Shown: positions 6,535 through 16,196, counted from the stretch's first letter. The stretch is DNA of 35,090 nt from Deltaproteobacteria bacterium (GCA_009668975.1 SBEG01000034.1:1-35090), one strand, 5' to 3'. Numbers and translations are program-made. The notes: a model not told the origin generated them from the sequence alone.

Positions 6535-9500
6535 ATGGCATCAAGAAATAAGGACAAGGGAAAAGAGTCAGATGCGCCTAACGATGCCGCAGCAGTGAAG
6601 ACGCAGGCGGTTGGAAAAAGCGATGAGGTAGAAGAGATGGCAGAGAGTACCGCTGCCGGTTTTCCCATTGTCGGCATCGGAGCATCGGCCGGGGGGCTGG
6701 CGGCATTCGAGGCCTTCTTTTCCGGAATGCCCGCCGATGCCGATCCCGGCATGGCCTTTGTCCTGGTGCAGCATCTTGCCCCGGACCACGAGAGCATCCT
6801 CACCGATCTTATTCGCCGTTTCACCCGCATGCAGGTCTACGAGGTCGAGGACGGGGTAGCGGTGCAGCCTAACTGCGCCTACATTATCCCGCCCAACCGC
6901 GACATGGCCTTTCTGAACGGCACGCTCCAATTGATGGAACCCTCCGCGCCGCGCGGTCTGCGCCTGCCGATAGACTTCTTCTTCCGGTCGCTGGCCCAGG
7001 ACCAGAGAGAGCGGGCCATCTGCATCGTGCTCTCCGGCACCGGCAGTGACGGCACATTGGGCGTGCGGGCCATCAAGGGGGAGGGTGGCATGGTCATGGC
7101 CCAGAACCCCGGCTCCACTGAGTTCGACGCCATGCCGCGCAGCGCCATTGCCACCGGGTTTGTGGATTTTGTGCTTCCGCCGGCAGAAATGCCCGCCCAG
7201 CTCATGGCCTATGTGGCCCATGCCTTCCGCCGGCCCCGCCGGCCTGCTGCCGTCCCTGCGTCCAAGGCCGAGAGTGCGCTGAAGAAGACCTTCATCCTGC
7301 TGCGTGACCAGTCCGGCCACGACTTCTCCCAGTACAAACCGAACACCATCCACCGGCGCATCGAACGGCGCATGGCCATGCATCAGATCGAAACACTGGA
7401 CGGGTACGTCAAGTATTTGCAGAAGACACCACCGGAGGTGGAAGCGCTCTTTCGCGACCTGTTGATCGGAGTGACCAGTTTTTTTCGCGATCCGCAGGCC
7501 TTCAAGGCTCTTGAGGACCGGGTCATCCCCAAAATCTTTGCCGGCAAGCCCACGGGAGCCGTGGTCCGTGTCTGGTCGCCGGGTTGCTCCACCGGCGAGG
7601 AGGCCTATTCCATTGCCATCCTCCTGCAGGAGCGACTGGATGAGCTGAAACAGAGCTACAAGGTGAGGGTCTTTGCCACGGACATCGACAGTCGGGCCAT
7701 TGTTACAGCCCGGGAAGGCACCTATCCCGCCAGCATCGCCGCCGACATCTTACCGGAGAGGCTGGAGCGATTCTTCACGACCGAGTCCAACGGCAACGCC
7801 TACCGCATCCACAGAGTCATTCGCGACATGCTGGTCTTTTCCGAGCACGACATGAACAAAGACCCCCCGTTTTCCAAGCTCGACCTCATCAGTTGTCGCA
7901 ATCTCCTTATCTATATGGGCGGCGCTCTGCAGAAGAAGCTTATTCCCCTGTTCCACTCCGCGCTGAATCCCGGCGGTTTTCTTTTCCTGGGCACGTCCGA
8001 AACCGTGGGCGAGTTTGGAAATCTGTTTGCCGTAGTGGACCGCAAATTGAAGCTGTATCAACATAAAGGCTATTTTGACAGCGCGCAACGAACGGTCCCT
8101 GGCTGGTTGAGCCCCCCCCTGCCGCCAATGGATGTGGCTGTCCCGAAAACCACCGAAAAGACGCTAGTGCCCATGAAATCATCACTGCGCGAACTGACCG
8201 AAAAGGCGCTCTTGCAGCAGGTCGCCCCGGCCGGTGCACTGGTCAACGGCCATGGCGACATCCTCTACCTGCACGGCCGCACAGGGAAGTACCTTGAGTT
8301 GGGCCCAGGCGAAGCCGGCAACAACAACATCGTCAAGATGGCCCGCGAAGGACTGCGGCACGAACTGACAACAGCCCTGCACAAAGCTGCGGCAGGTGCG
8401 GAGATCGTGCGCTGTCGGGGCCTCTCCGTCAAAACCAACGGCGACTTCACCATAGTCAACCTGACCATTTGCCCGGTGACTGCAGATCCCTCCGCAACCC
8501 TTGATGCGCCCCTGTTCCTGGTCCTCCTGGAGGAAGCGCCTCCCGTGGATCACGAACAGGCGCAGCAGGCTGTCCGGCAACCCGAAGCAGGAGCGGACGC
8601 TGACGCGCGCGTCGCGGCGCTCAAGCAGGAACTTCGGGCCAAGGAGGAATATCTCCAGGCCTCCAATGAGGAACTGGAGACCACAAACGAAAAGCTCAAA
8701 TCCACAAACGAAGAGATGCAGACGGTCAACGAAGAATTGCAATCCACCAACGAAGAGCTGGAGACCTCCCAGGAGGAATTGCAATCCACCAACGAAGAGC
8801 TGACCACGGTCAATAACGAACTGCAGACCAAGCTGGCGGATCTGTCACGGGCCAACAACGACATGAACAACCTCTTGGCCGGCACCGGGATCGGCACCGT
8901 TTTTGTGGATCATCACCTGCGCATCCTGCGCTTCACCCCCACCGCCACCCGGTTCATTAACTTGATCCTGACCGACGTGGGGCGGCCCGTGGGCCACATT
9001 GTTTCCAACCTGATCGGTTACGACCGCCTGGTTGCGGACACACAGGCCGTGCTGGACACGCTGGTTCCCCGAGAGGTGGACGTGCAGACAGCGGAGGGCA
9101 AGTGGTCCACGATGCGTATCCTGCCGTACCGTACGCTCGACAACGTGATAGAGGGCGCGGTGATCACCTTTGTGGACATCACCGAGATGAAGAAGGCGCA
9201 GGAGGCGTTGCGCAAGGCCAATGAGATGCTCCGTCTGGCAGTGGTTGTGCGCGACTCGTACGATGCCATTACCGTGCAGGACCTGGATGGCCGGATTCTG
9301 GCCTGGAACCCGGGAGCGGGGAGGATGTATGGGTGGAGTGAAAACGAGGCGCTGCAGATGAATATTCGCGACCGGATTCCGAAGAGCAACATAACGAAAG
9401 AGTTGTATGTCATTCATCAACTGGCCACGGCTCAGTCCCTGGAACCGTACCGCACGCAGCGCATCGCCAAAGACGGCACTATCGTGCAGGTATGGATGAC

Positions 9501-9612
9501 GTCCACCGCGTTGGTGAATGAAACCGGCCAGATGTATGCGATTGCGACAACGGAACGGGCAGGGGGAATAAACACAGATAAGGTGATGGAGGCCAGCAAT
9601 GACCGGCACTGA
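6535..9612 (+). CDS. CheB-CheR-PAS fusion signalling protein
   Basis: A 1025-residue cytoplasmic fusion. Residues ~42-227 are a CheB methylesterase domain with the catalytic Ser in GIGASAGG, His in VQHLAPDH and Asp in SGTGSDGT. Residues ~254-511 are a CheR methyltransferase with the SAM loop WSPGCSTGEEAYS and SCRNLLIYM. A PAS-like domain (~550-665) and a long coiled coil (~695-778), built from repeated (S/T)NEEL units, follow. Two PAS domains come last (~782-887 and 902-1008). No CheY-like receiver precedes CheB, so it is not classic CheB. Such fusions are usually thought to modify or feed sensor kinases rather than flagellar receptors. ATG 6535 is preferred over an upstream TTG because of GAGGGGG 4-5 bases ahead. 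It overlaps the hybrid kinase gene by 14 bases, implying a joint pathway. Confidence 0.92.
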   Translation: MASRNKDKGKESDAPNDAAAVKTQAVGKSDEVEEMAESTAAGFPIVGIGASAGGLAAFEAFFSGMPADADPGMAFVLVQHLAPDHESILTDLIRRFTRMQVYEVEDGVAVQPNCAYIIPPNRDMAFLNGTLQLMEPSAPRGLRLPIDFFFRSLAQDQRERAICIVLSGTGSDGTLGVRAIKGEGGMVMAQNPGSTEFDAMPRSAIATGFVDFVLPPAEMPAQLMAYVAHAFRRPRRPAAVPASKAESALKKTFILLRDQSGHDFSQYKPNTIHRRIERRMAMHQIETLDGYVKYLQKTPPEVEALFRDLLIGVTSFFRDPQAFKALEDRVIPKIFAGKPTGAVVRVWSPGCSTGEEAYSIAILLQERLDELKQSYKVRVFATDIDSRAIVTAREGTYPASIAADILPERLERFFTTESNGNAYRIHRVIRDMLVFSEHDMNKDPPFSKLDLISCRNLLIYMGGALQKKLIPLFHSALNPGGFLFLGTSETVGEFGNLFAVVDRKLKLYQHKGYFDSAQRTVPGWLSPPLPPMDVAVPKTTEKTLVPMKSSLRELTEKALLQQVAPAGALVNGHGDILYLHGRTGKYLELGPGEAGNNNIVKMAREGLRHELTTALHKAAAGAEIVRCRGLSVKTNGDFTIVNLTICPVTADPSATLDAPLFLVLLEEAPPVDHEQAQQAVRQPEAGADADARVAALKQELRAKEEYLQASNEELETTNEKLKSTNEEMQTVNEELQSTNEELETSQEELQSTNEELTTVNNELQTKLADLSRANNDMNNLLAGTGIGTVFVDHHLRILRFTPTATRFINLILTDVGRPVGHIVSNLIGYDRLVADTQAVLDTLVPREVDVQTAEGKWSTMRILPYRTLDNVIEGAVITFVDITEMKKAQEALRKANEMLRLAVVVRDSYDAITVQDLDGRILAWNPGAGRMYGWSENEALQMNIRDRIPKSNITKELYVIHQLATAQSLEPYRTQRIAKDGTIVQVWMTSTALVNETGQMYAIATTERAGGINTDKVMEASNDRH

Positions 9613-12310
9613 TGAACATTCCAAACAAGCTGCCGAACTGCGCGAGCGGGCAGAACAGATCTTCCGGGAAAAAGCTGCCGCTCCGCAGGAAAGCCTGGAG
9701 GCTCTGTTGCCCGATGAAGCGCGCAGGACTCTCCACGAGTTGCGCGTGCATCAGATCGAGTTGGAGATGCAGAACGAGGAACTGCGCCGGGCACAGGCGG
9801 AACTGGATGCCGCGCGGGAACGCTATTTTGATCTCTACGACCTGGCGCCTGTGGCCTACTGCACAATCAGCGAGCACGGTCTGCTTCTGGAATCCAACCT
9901 CGCCGCCGCCACCCTGTTTGGCTTGGCACGGAGCGCACTGGTCAAGAAGCCGATCAGCCGGTATATACTCAAAGAAGACCAGGACATCTTTTATCTGCAC
10001 CGCAAACAGCTCTTTGAGAATGGTGAACCGCAGGCGTTCGAACTGCGGATGGTGAAAGTGGACGGTACGGAATTTTGGGCGCATTTGGTGGCGACCGCCG
10101 GGCAGGACGATGCCGGCGCGCCCGTGTGCCGCGTTGTGATTAGTGACATCACCGAGCACAAGTTCCAGGAAGACGAGCGTGAGCTGACGGCGCGCCTGAT
10201 TGTCCTGGTGAGCACGAGTGGCGATTTCCACGAATGCATATCGGCGATGATAGATGCCCTGCACGGCTGGTCGGGGTGCGATGCCGTCGCTATACGCCTG
10301 CGCGCCGGGGACGACTATCCGTATTACGAAACCCGTGGCTTTCCACCTGAGTTTGTTCATGACGAAAACCACCTCTGCGCGTACAGCCCGGACGGAAAAA
10401 TCCTGCGCGATGACGCGGGGAAGGCCGATCTTAAGTGCATGTGCGGCAACATCCTGCGCGGCCGGTTCGATCCCGCAAAGCCGTTCTTCACCGCCTATGG
10501 GAGCTTCTGGTCCAACAACTCCACCGCCCTTCTCGCCGGCACCACCGCAGCCGACCGCCAAGCGCGCACGCCGAACCGATGCAATGGCGAGGGCTATGAA
10601 TCGGTTGCGTTGATTCCCCTGCACATCGATCAACAGGTTTTCGGATTGCTGCAATTCAACGACCGCCGTCCGAACCGTTTCACCCCCGTCCAGATTACCC
10701 ATTTTGAAAGAATGGCCGACAGCTTGACGATTGCCCTGGCGGGGCGTCAAGCCGAGGAGGAGCGGCTGGAGAGCGAGAGGAGACTAAGGGAAGCCCAAAA
10801 AATGGCTCAATTGGGCCATTGGATCTGGGATGTAAAAACAGGAAACGTAGACTGGTCGGGAGAAGTATTCGGGATCTTTGGTCTCGACCCGAAAGATTTC
10901 ACGCCCCATAAAGATTCAATTCTGGCATTATCGCCGTGGCCCGAGGATCATGAGCGCGACAAGGAATTGATCCGGAAGGCGATGCAGTCTCGTGAACAGG
11001 GTACGTATGAACAGCGCTTTCTTCGTCCGGACAACAGTATCGGATACTATCACTCCACCTTCCAGGGTAAATATGATGACAGAGGCAATCTGATTTCCAT
11101 TGTCGGAACGGTGCAGGACATCACTGAGCGCAAACAAGCGGAGGAGGAAAAGGCCAAACTGGAAGACCAGCTCCAGCAGGCACAGAAGATGGAGGCTATC
11201 GGTCAGCTGGCGGGCGGCGTGGCGCACGACTTCAACAACAATCTCCAGGTAATAACCACCTACGTTGAGATGGCCCTCATGGACCTGAACACCGACCATC
11301 GGCTCTTTTCGCCCCTTACGGAAATCCGCAAGGCGGCCGAGCGCTCTGCCAATCTTACCCGTCAACTCCTCGCCTTTGCCCGTAAGCAGACGGTTGAGCC
11401 CAAGGTGCTCGACCTGAACGAGACCGTGCAAGGGATGCTCAAGATGCTGCAACGCCTTATCGGCGAGGACATCGACCTTCGCTGGCAGCCTGGGGTGGAT
11501 CTGCCGCCGTTGAACATAGACCCGTCCCAGATTGACCAGATACTGGCCAACCTGTGCGTCAATGCGCGCGATGCAATCTCCGACGTCGGTGTAATAACCA
11601 TCGAGACGGGAAACAGAACCTTCGACGAGGAGTACTGCACCGCTAATGACGGTTTTGTCCCCGGGGAGTACCTGCGGCTTACCGTGATCGACAGCGGTTG
11701 CGGCATGGACAAGGAAATGCTGGGCCACATCTTCGAACCGTTCTTCACGACCAAAGGCGTCGGCGAAGGAACGGGCCTGGGTCTGGCAACTGTTTACGGC
11801 ATCGTCAAGCAGAACAACGGCTTTCTCAAGGTCTACAGCGAGCCGGGACGGGGGTCGACCTTCTCGATCTTTCTGCCCTGTCATGTGTGCAAAGTCTGTC
11901 AACCCCGGCAGGAAAGTCTCTCGATGTCTGACATGCGGGGCTACGAAACCATCCTGCTCGTGGAAGACGACCTTTCGATCATGGAAATATCCGCGGTAGC
12001 GCTGAAGAGTTTCGGATATTCGGTGCTGGCGGCAAACACACCGGGTGATGCTCTTCGCCTGGCCGAAGAGCACGCTGGGAATATCCACCTGCTGGTTACC
12101 GACGTGGTTATGCCCAAGATGAACGGCCGTGACCTGGCGAAGATTATGCTGTCCCTCTATCCGGACATCAAGCGACTGTTCATGTCGGGCTATACGGCTG
12201 ACGTCATTACGCAGCGGGGCATTCTGGAGGAAGGCGTTCATTTCATCCAGAAGCCGTTTTCGATACAGAAACTTGCCGCCAAGGTGCGCGAAGTGCTGGC
12301 TAAGGAATAG
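9599..12310 (+). CDS. PAS-GAF-PAS hybrid sensor histidine kinase with receiver domain
   Basis: A 903-residue soluble kinase with no membrane segments. In order: an N-terminal helical region, a PAS domain (~74-185), a GAF domain (~194-380) rich in conserved Cys (LKCMCGNILRGRFDPAKPFF), and a second PAS (~397-512). Then come a HisKA dimerisation domain with phospho-His H543 in GGVAHDFNNNLQVI, an HATPase (~637-760, with GCGMD and GEGTGLGLATVYG) and a C-terminal receiver (~781-901) with phospho-Asp D835 in VTDVVMPKMNG and Lys in QKPFS. The GAF Cys pattern hints at redox or ligand sensing, but the signal is unknown. No DNA-binding partner is adjacent, so output probably goes through a phosphorelay or the overlapping CheB-CheR protein. 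ATG 9599 follows TGGAGG at 7 bases. Confidence 0.92.
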   Translation: MTGTDEHSKQAAELRERAEQIFREKAAAPQESLEALLPDEARRTLHELRVHQIELEMQNEELRRAQAELDAARERYFDLYDLAPVAYCTISEHGLLLESNLAAATLFGLARSALVKKPISRYILKEDQDIFYLHRKQLFENGEPQAFELRMVKVDGTEFWAHLVATAGQDDAGAPVCRVVISDITEHKFQEDERELTARLIVLVSTSGDFHECISAMIDALHGWSGCDAVAIRLRAGDDYPYYETRGFPPEFVHDENHLCAYSPDGKILRDDAGKADLKCMCGNILRGRFDPAKPFFTAYGSFWSNNSTALLAGTTAADRQARTPNRCNGEGYESVALIPLHIDQQVFGLLQFNDRRPNRFTPVQITHFERMADSLTIALAGRQAEEERLESERRLREAQKMAQLGHWIWDVKTGNVDWSGEVFGIFGLDPKDFTPHKDSILALSPWPEDHERDKELIRKAMQSREQGTYEQRFLRPDNSIGYYHSTFQGKYDDRGNLISIVGTVQDITERKQAEEEKAKLEDQLQQAQKMEAIGQLAGGVAHDFNNNLQVITTYVEMALMDLNTDHRLFSPLTEIRKAAERSANLTRQLLAFARKQTVEPKVLDLNETVQGMLKMLQRLIGEDIDLRWQPGVDLPPLNIDPSQIDQILANLCVNARDAISDVGVITIETGNRTFDEEYCTANDGFVPGEYLRLTVIDSGCGMDKEMLGHIFEPFFTTKGVGEGTGLGLATVYGIVKQNNGFLKVYSEPGRGSTFSIFLPCHVCKVCQPRQESLSMSDMRGYETILLVEDDLSIMEISAVALKSFGYSVLAANTPGDALRLAEEHAGNIHLLVTDVVMPKMNGRDLAKIMLSLYPDIKRLFMSGYTADVITQRGILEEGVHFIQKPFSIQKLAAKVREVLAKE

Positions 12311-12522
12311 CGATGAATCTGAGCAGTATAAAAAAGCCAGACTTCAAGGAAAACTGAGATCGACAACATGTAAAAGAAAATATTTTTCCAAAGAACTTGA
12401 TACGCTACGACCAACTCCAATCATTTATTCCAGACAGTAGTGGATTGAAGTATTGATTTTATCTGTTAGGTTTAGGGGACGAGGCCGAGTGTCTGAATAT
12501 CTCATGTGCAGAGGAGTGTATT
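12311..12522 (+). other. intergenic stretch after the hybrid kinase
   Basis: 212 bases of AT-rich DNA. It contains only a 14-codon frame (ATG 12313, MNLSSIKKPDFKEN) without a clear ribosome site, which I do not consider a gene. No strong hairpin with a T tract is visible, so read-through from the kinase into the DUF1348 gene is possible. Confidence 0.3.
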
Positions 12523-12990
12523 ATGGAAAGAAAACCGCCGTTCCCGCCGTTTTCTGAAGAGACGGCCCGGCAGAAGGTTCGCATGGCTGAAGATGCCTGG
12601 AACAACCGTGATCCGGAAAAAGTGTCTCTTGCCTACACCGTCGACAGTGCCTGGCGTAATCGCAGTGAATTCCTGAACGGCCGCGCTGCAATAATCGAGT
12701 TTCTCAAGCGAAAGTGGGCAAAAGAGCTTGATTATCGGCTGATCAAGGAGTTGTGGGCATATGGCGATTCACGAATTGCCGTCCGATTTGCCTATGAATG
12801 GCACGATACTTCCGGCACGTGGTACCGCTCCTATGGCAATGAAAATTGGGAGTTTGACGAGAATGGCCTGATGCGTCGTCGCTATGCGAGCATCAACGAC
12901 CTGCCGATACAGGAAGCGGATCGTACATATCACTGGCCGCTCGGCCGCCGTCCGGACGATCATCCAGGTTTGTCGGATTTGGGGTTGTAG
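12523..12990 (+). CDS. DUF1348 / nuclear transport factor 2-like protein
   Basis: A 155-residue protein of the DUF1348 family, an NTF2/SnoaL-type alpha+beta barrel. Recognisable segments are PPFPPFSEETARQKVRMAEDAWNNRDP (split in two here for length), the strand VSLAYTVDSAWRNR, FLKRKWAKELDYRL, the barrel strands RIAVRFAYEWHD and GNENWEFDENGLM, and the C-terminal RTYHWPLGRRPDDHPGL. Length is normal. Family members are cytoplasmic; the ligand or reaction is not established. ATG 12523 is preceded by AGAGGAG about 7 bases upstream. A terminator follows at 13085, so the gene is separated from the pel operon. Confidence 0.9.
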   Translation: MERKPPFPPFSEETARQKVRMAEDAWNNRDPEKVSLAYTVDSAWRNRSEFLNGRAAIIEFLKRKWAKELDYRLIKELWAYGDSRIAVRFAYEWHDTSGTWYRSYGNENWEFDENGLMRRRYASINDLPIQEADRTYHWPLGRRPDDHPGLSDLGL

Positions 12991-13084
12991 CACCGCACGC
13001 AGGGATGTCCCGGTCGATGTGGAGGTTTCTTTAATGTATTCGTATAAATATTGCTGAGCGTTACCCTCAGGGAGTCAAATATTC

Positions 13085-13115
13085 AAGGCCATATCCAAAA
13101 GGGTGTGGCCTTTTT
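13085..13115 (+). terminator. Rho-independent terminator (GGCCATA type)
   Basis: AAGGCCATATCC pairs with GGGTGTGGCCTT (wobbles tolerated) around AAAA, followed by TTTTT (13111-13115). It is the same design as the hairpins at 3730 and 3841. It closes the transcript of the DUF1348 gene and insulates the pel operon. Confidence 0.8.
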
Positions 13116-13348
13116 CATTATCAAATGGAAGTGGCCAGTCTTAAGTTTTCATGTGGAATTACCGATGGGGAACTATCCGGCAAATTTCGAAGCAAGAAAC
13201 AGGTTGGTAGGAAAAGTAACCTGATTTGCTTGCGGTTTTTTCCCTCCTGATGATGACATTCTCTAAGCATATGTGCAGGTACCTTGAACGAGGGCTGTCA
13301 AGAGGTTAGAATCTGTCTAGAATATAAAAAATGTTGGTAAATTTTCAC

Positions 13349-13376
13349 TTGATATTTTGATTCGTAGCTATACTAT
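13349..13376 (+). promoter_or_regulatory. candidate promoter of the pel operon
   Basis: TTGATA (13349-13354) and TACTAT (13371-13376) are separated by 16 bases; the overlapping TATACT at 13369 gives an alternative -10 at 14 bases. The surrounding DNA (13310-13380) is the most AT-rich part of the region. The leader would be roughly 70 bases and would include the palindrome at 13420. Assignment is by eye. Confidence 0.35.
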
Positions 13377-13419
13377 CCGCACACATGAAGATTTGCTTCA
13401 ATAAGTCTTTTGTTCGGCT

Positions 13420-13435
13420 TGGCACGATCGTGCCA
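13420..13435. promoter_or_regulatory. perfect 16-bp palindrome in the pelA leader
   Basis: TGGCACGATCGTGCCA is a perfect dyad with no loop, placed between the candidate promoter and the pelA ribosome site (AGGAGAG, 13440-13446). A loop-free dyad fits a dimeric repressor site better than an RNA hairpin. It resembles a sigma-54 element, but the GG-GC spacing is one base too short and it would start transcription at the ribosome site, so an operator is the better reading. The cognate regulator is unknown. Confidence 0.4.
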
Positions 13436-13451
13436 TGCCAGGAGAGAATAT

Positions 13452-16196
13452 ATGATTTCCAGACTATTGGGCGCCGTCATGCTGCTGGCCTTGCTGTTCG
13501 TCATGATGACACCATGTTCATATTCTGCTGACCCGGCAGTGGCTTTTTTCTATGCGCACAATCCCCCTGCCGATGAACTGAAGGCATTCGATATCGTTGT
13601 GGTTGATCCTGCCAGTGGGCTTTATCCATTGTCATACGGGAAAAAAGGGAGTGAGCTCTTTGCCTATCTGAGCCTGGGGGAGACAGACCCCGGCGCCGTT
13701 TATGAAAAAAAGCTGGCTGACCGCTGGGTAATCGGTTTTAACAAGGGCTGGGGAAGCAGGATCATGGACGTTTCTGATCCAGGGTGGCGGCGTTTTTTCC
13801 TGGAAGAGGTGGTTGCACCTCTCTGGGAAGCCGGATACCGTGGTTTTTTTCTCGACACCCTTGATTCCTATCAGATCGCGGCGAAGAAGGATCGCCATTC
13901 CGCAATGGAGCAGGGTATCGTCACCATCATCCAGGAACTCAAGAGGAGATATCCCGGTGCTCGACTGATTCTCAACAGGGGATTCGAGGTGTTCGACCGA
14001 ATCCGTCCCCATGTTTTTGCGGTTGCGGCCGAGTCCCTCTACAAGGGGTACAGCCCTCAAATTGGCGGGTATCATGAAGTTCCGGACAAGGAGCGTGCCT
14101 GGCTCCTGGGCAAGCTGAACCATGTGCGGGAACTGGGCTTTCCCGTTATTTCCATTGATTACGTTCCCCCGGGAAACAGGCAACAGGCAAGGGACGTCGC
14201 GGACAAGATCAAGCGGTTGGGGTTCATCCCCTGGGTGACCGACAAGGACCTGTCGAGCCTGGGAGTTGGTTCAGTGGAGGTCGTCCCCCGCAGGATCCTG
14301 GGCCTCTACGACGGAAACGAGGCTGCAGAACTGAGCGAATTGAAGATTCACCGTTTTGCCGTCATGCCGCTGAATTATATGGGGTACATCGTCGAACTGC
14401 ACGATATTCGCCAGCCCCTTCCTGACATGATCATGGAGGGGAGGTACGCGGGTGTCGTGGTATGGCCTTTCACAGAAAATTCGGCAGGTCCCGGATTCGC
14501 GGAATGGCTGGCGAAAACCGTCCGCGAAGGTCTGAAAGTGGCGTTTCTCGAATCCTTCGGCATGCCGGTTGCGAACTTCCCGAGTGGAATGGGGATGGCG
14601 GCTCCGATTATGAACACGCCGCATCCGCCCTTCCGGGTCCTGGAGAAGCACGACATGATGGGCTTCGAAGTGCCGCCGGTTCCCCAGCCTGACAATTTTC
14701 AGCCGGTAGCCATGAAGGCAGGGGATGTCCTGCTGAAAATCGCAGACCGTCAGGGTGCGGTAACGGAAGCCGCAGGGATCACTCCCTGGGGGGGGTATGC
14801 GCTTTACCCCTTTGTCATCGGACCGGTCCTGGAAGAGCGGACTGCCTGGGTAGTGGACCCGTTCAGGTTTTTCAGGGACACGCTTCGCCTGCCCCTTTTC
14901 CCCGTGCCGGACACCACGACCGAAAACGGCTCACGCCTGCTGCTTTCCCACGTGGATGGCGACGGGTTCGAGAGCCGCTCCGAATGGCCCGGTGGCGGGT
15001 ATGCCGCGCAGGAGTTGCGCGAAAGGATTTTGGAGAAATACCGGATACCGGTCACGGTTTCCATCATTACCGGGATTACGGCCCCGGACGGCCTTTATCC
15101 CGACCAATCACCGGAATACGAGGGTTTTGCCAGAAAGATTTTCGCTCTCCCCTGGGTGGAAGCGGCCAGCCACAGCTTCTCCCATCCCTTCACGTGGCAG
15201 CAGGACAACTCCGCTGACACCGCGACCTACCATCTGAAGATTCCCAATTACCGCTTCAACCTGGATGACGAAATTGCCGGTTCGCTGGATTACCTCAACC
15301 GGCTCCTGCCCCCTGGCAAAAAGGCCCGGGTATTCCACTGGACCGGAGACTGCAACCCGACAGCCGAGGCTGTGGCCGCGACCTACCGTGCCGGAGTGGC
15401 CAACATCAATGGCGGCAATACCCTCATGACCGGTTCATACCGGTCCCTCACCGCAGTCGCTCCCCTGGGCATCATGCGTGACCGATGGTTCCAGGTGTAT
15501 GCCCCCAACGAGAACGAGAACGTTTACACGAACCTCTGGACGAGCGGATTCGCAGGCTTTGGCAGGGTGCTGGAGACCTTCAGGCTGACCGACAGTCCGA
15601 GACGCCTGAAACCGGTAAACATTTACTATCATTTTTATTCAGCCACGAAACAGGCGTCCCTCACAGCCCTGGACAAGGTTTATTCCTGGGCTGCCGGTCA
15701 GCGGCTGAACAGCATATTCGCATCGGAGTACGCGGAAAAAGTCCTTGACTTCAACCGGACGGTGGTGGCACGCACGTCCGATGGCTGGCTGGTCAGAAAC
15801 GGGGGTTCGCTCCGGGAAATGCGCTTCCCGGCCTCCCTGGGGTACCCGTACCTGGGAGACGCTGCGAATATCGCAGGATTTAATGAACATAACGGGGAAA
15901 GATATGTTCACCTCGGCCCGGGTGGGAAGGCGGAAATCAAGCCGCGCAACAAGATGGACGATAAGCCGTATATTTCTCACCTGAACGGTACGCTGAAAAA
16001 ACTGGAGCGGAGCGGGCGGGATCTGTCCTTTACCCTATCCGGAATGACGGCAATGGAAATCACCCTCGAAAACGCAGGACAGTGCACTCTTTTTTCCGGC
16101 AACAGGCCGCTTGTTCCCGTTTCGGCAAAAAGCGGCAGTCAGACCTATCGATTGAAGGAAGGAGAACATGCTCTCAAAGCCGAGTGCGGAAAATAG
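13452..16196 (+). CDS. pelA: PelA: Pel polysaccharide deacetylase / glycoside hydrolase
   Basis: A 914-residue periplasmic protein, near the 948 of P. aeruginosa PelA. A signal peptide (1-25, ending CSYSAD) leads to a GH114-type domain (~27-266) with acidic sites in FDIVVVDP, LSLGE and FFLDTLDSY; in PelA this domain cleaves alpha-1,4-galactosaminoglycan. A middle domain (~280-480) follows. A polysaccharide deacetylase domain shows D502 in SHVDGDG and H574/H578 in SHSFSHPF; this 72-residue then 4-residue spacing equals the metal triad of P. aeruginosa PelA (D528, H600, H604). It deacetylates Pel during export. ATG 13452 is chosen for AGGAGAG at 5-6 bases and because the signal peptide begins there. 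It overlaps the next gene by 29 bases. Confidence 0.93.
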   Translation: MISRLLGAVMLLALLFVMMTPCSYSADPAVAFFYAHNPPADELKAFDIVVVDPASGLYPLSYGKKGSELFAYLSLGETDPGAVYEKKLADRWVIGFNKGWGSRIMDVSDPGWRRFFLEEVVAPLWEAGYRGFFLDTLDSYQIAAKKDRHSAMEQGIVTIIQELKRRYPGARLILNRGFEVFDRIRPHVFAVAAESLYKGYSPQIGGYHEVPDKERAWLLGKLNHVRELGFPVISIDYVPPGNRQQARDVADKIKRLGFIPWVTDKDLSSLGVGSVEVVPRRILGLYDGNEAAELSELKIHRFAVMPLNYMGYIVELHDIRQPLPDMIMEGRYAGVVVWPFTENSAGPGFAEWLAKTVREGLKVAFLESFGMPVANFPSGMGMAAPIMNTPHPPFRVLEKHDMMGFEVPPVPQPDNFQPVAMKAGDVLLKIADRQGAVTEAAGITPWGGYALYPFVIGPVLEERTAWVVDPFRFFRDTLRLPLFPVPDTTTENGSRLLLSHVDGDGFESRSEWPGGGYAAQELRERILEKYRIPVTVSIITGITAPDGLYPDQSPEYEGFARKIFALPWVEAASHSFSHPFTWQQDNSADTATYHLKIPNYRFNLDDEIAGSLDYLNRLLPPGKKARVFHWTGDCNPTAEAVAATYRAGVANINGGNTLMTGSYRSLTAVAPLGIMRDRWFQVYAPNENENVYTNLWTSGFAGFGRVLETFRLTDSPRRLKPVNIYYHFYSATKQASLTALDKVYSWAAGQRLNSIFASEYAEKVLDFNRTVVARTSDGWLVRNGGSLREMRFPASLGYPYLGDAANIAGFNEHNGERYVHLGPGGKAEIKPRNKMDDKPYISHLNGTLKKLERSGRDLSFTLSGMTAMEITLENAGQCTLFSGNRPLVPVSAKSGSQTYRLKEGEHALKAECGK

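Noticed and set aside
8690..8850. Short tandem repeats resembling a repeat array or CRISPR
   Set aside because: The repeats encode the (S/T)NEEL coiled-coil heptads of the CheB-CheR-PAS protein; there are no spacers.
9479..10750. 423-codon open frame on the minus strand
   Set aside because: It is antisense to the hybrid kinase, which has full domain support. The minus frame has low-complexity, family-free content typical of GC-rich shadow frames.
13420..13443. Sigma-54 promoter at the pelA leader
   Set aside because: The GG and GC elements are one base too close, and the start point would fall on the ribosome site. The perfect dyad is better explained as an operator.
13120..13451. c-di-GMP (GEMM) riboswitch ahead of pelA
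   Set aside because: None of the conserved GEMM core segments are visible; only a promoter-like region and the palindrome are supported.
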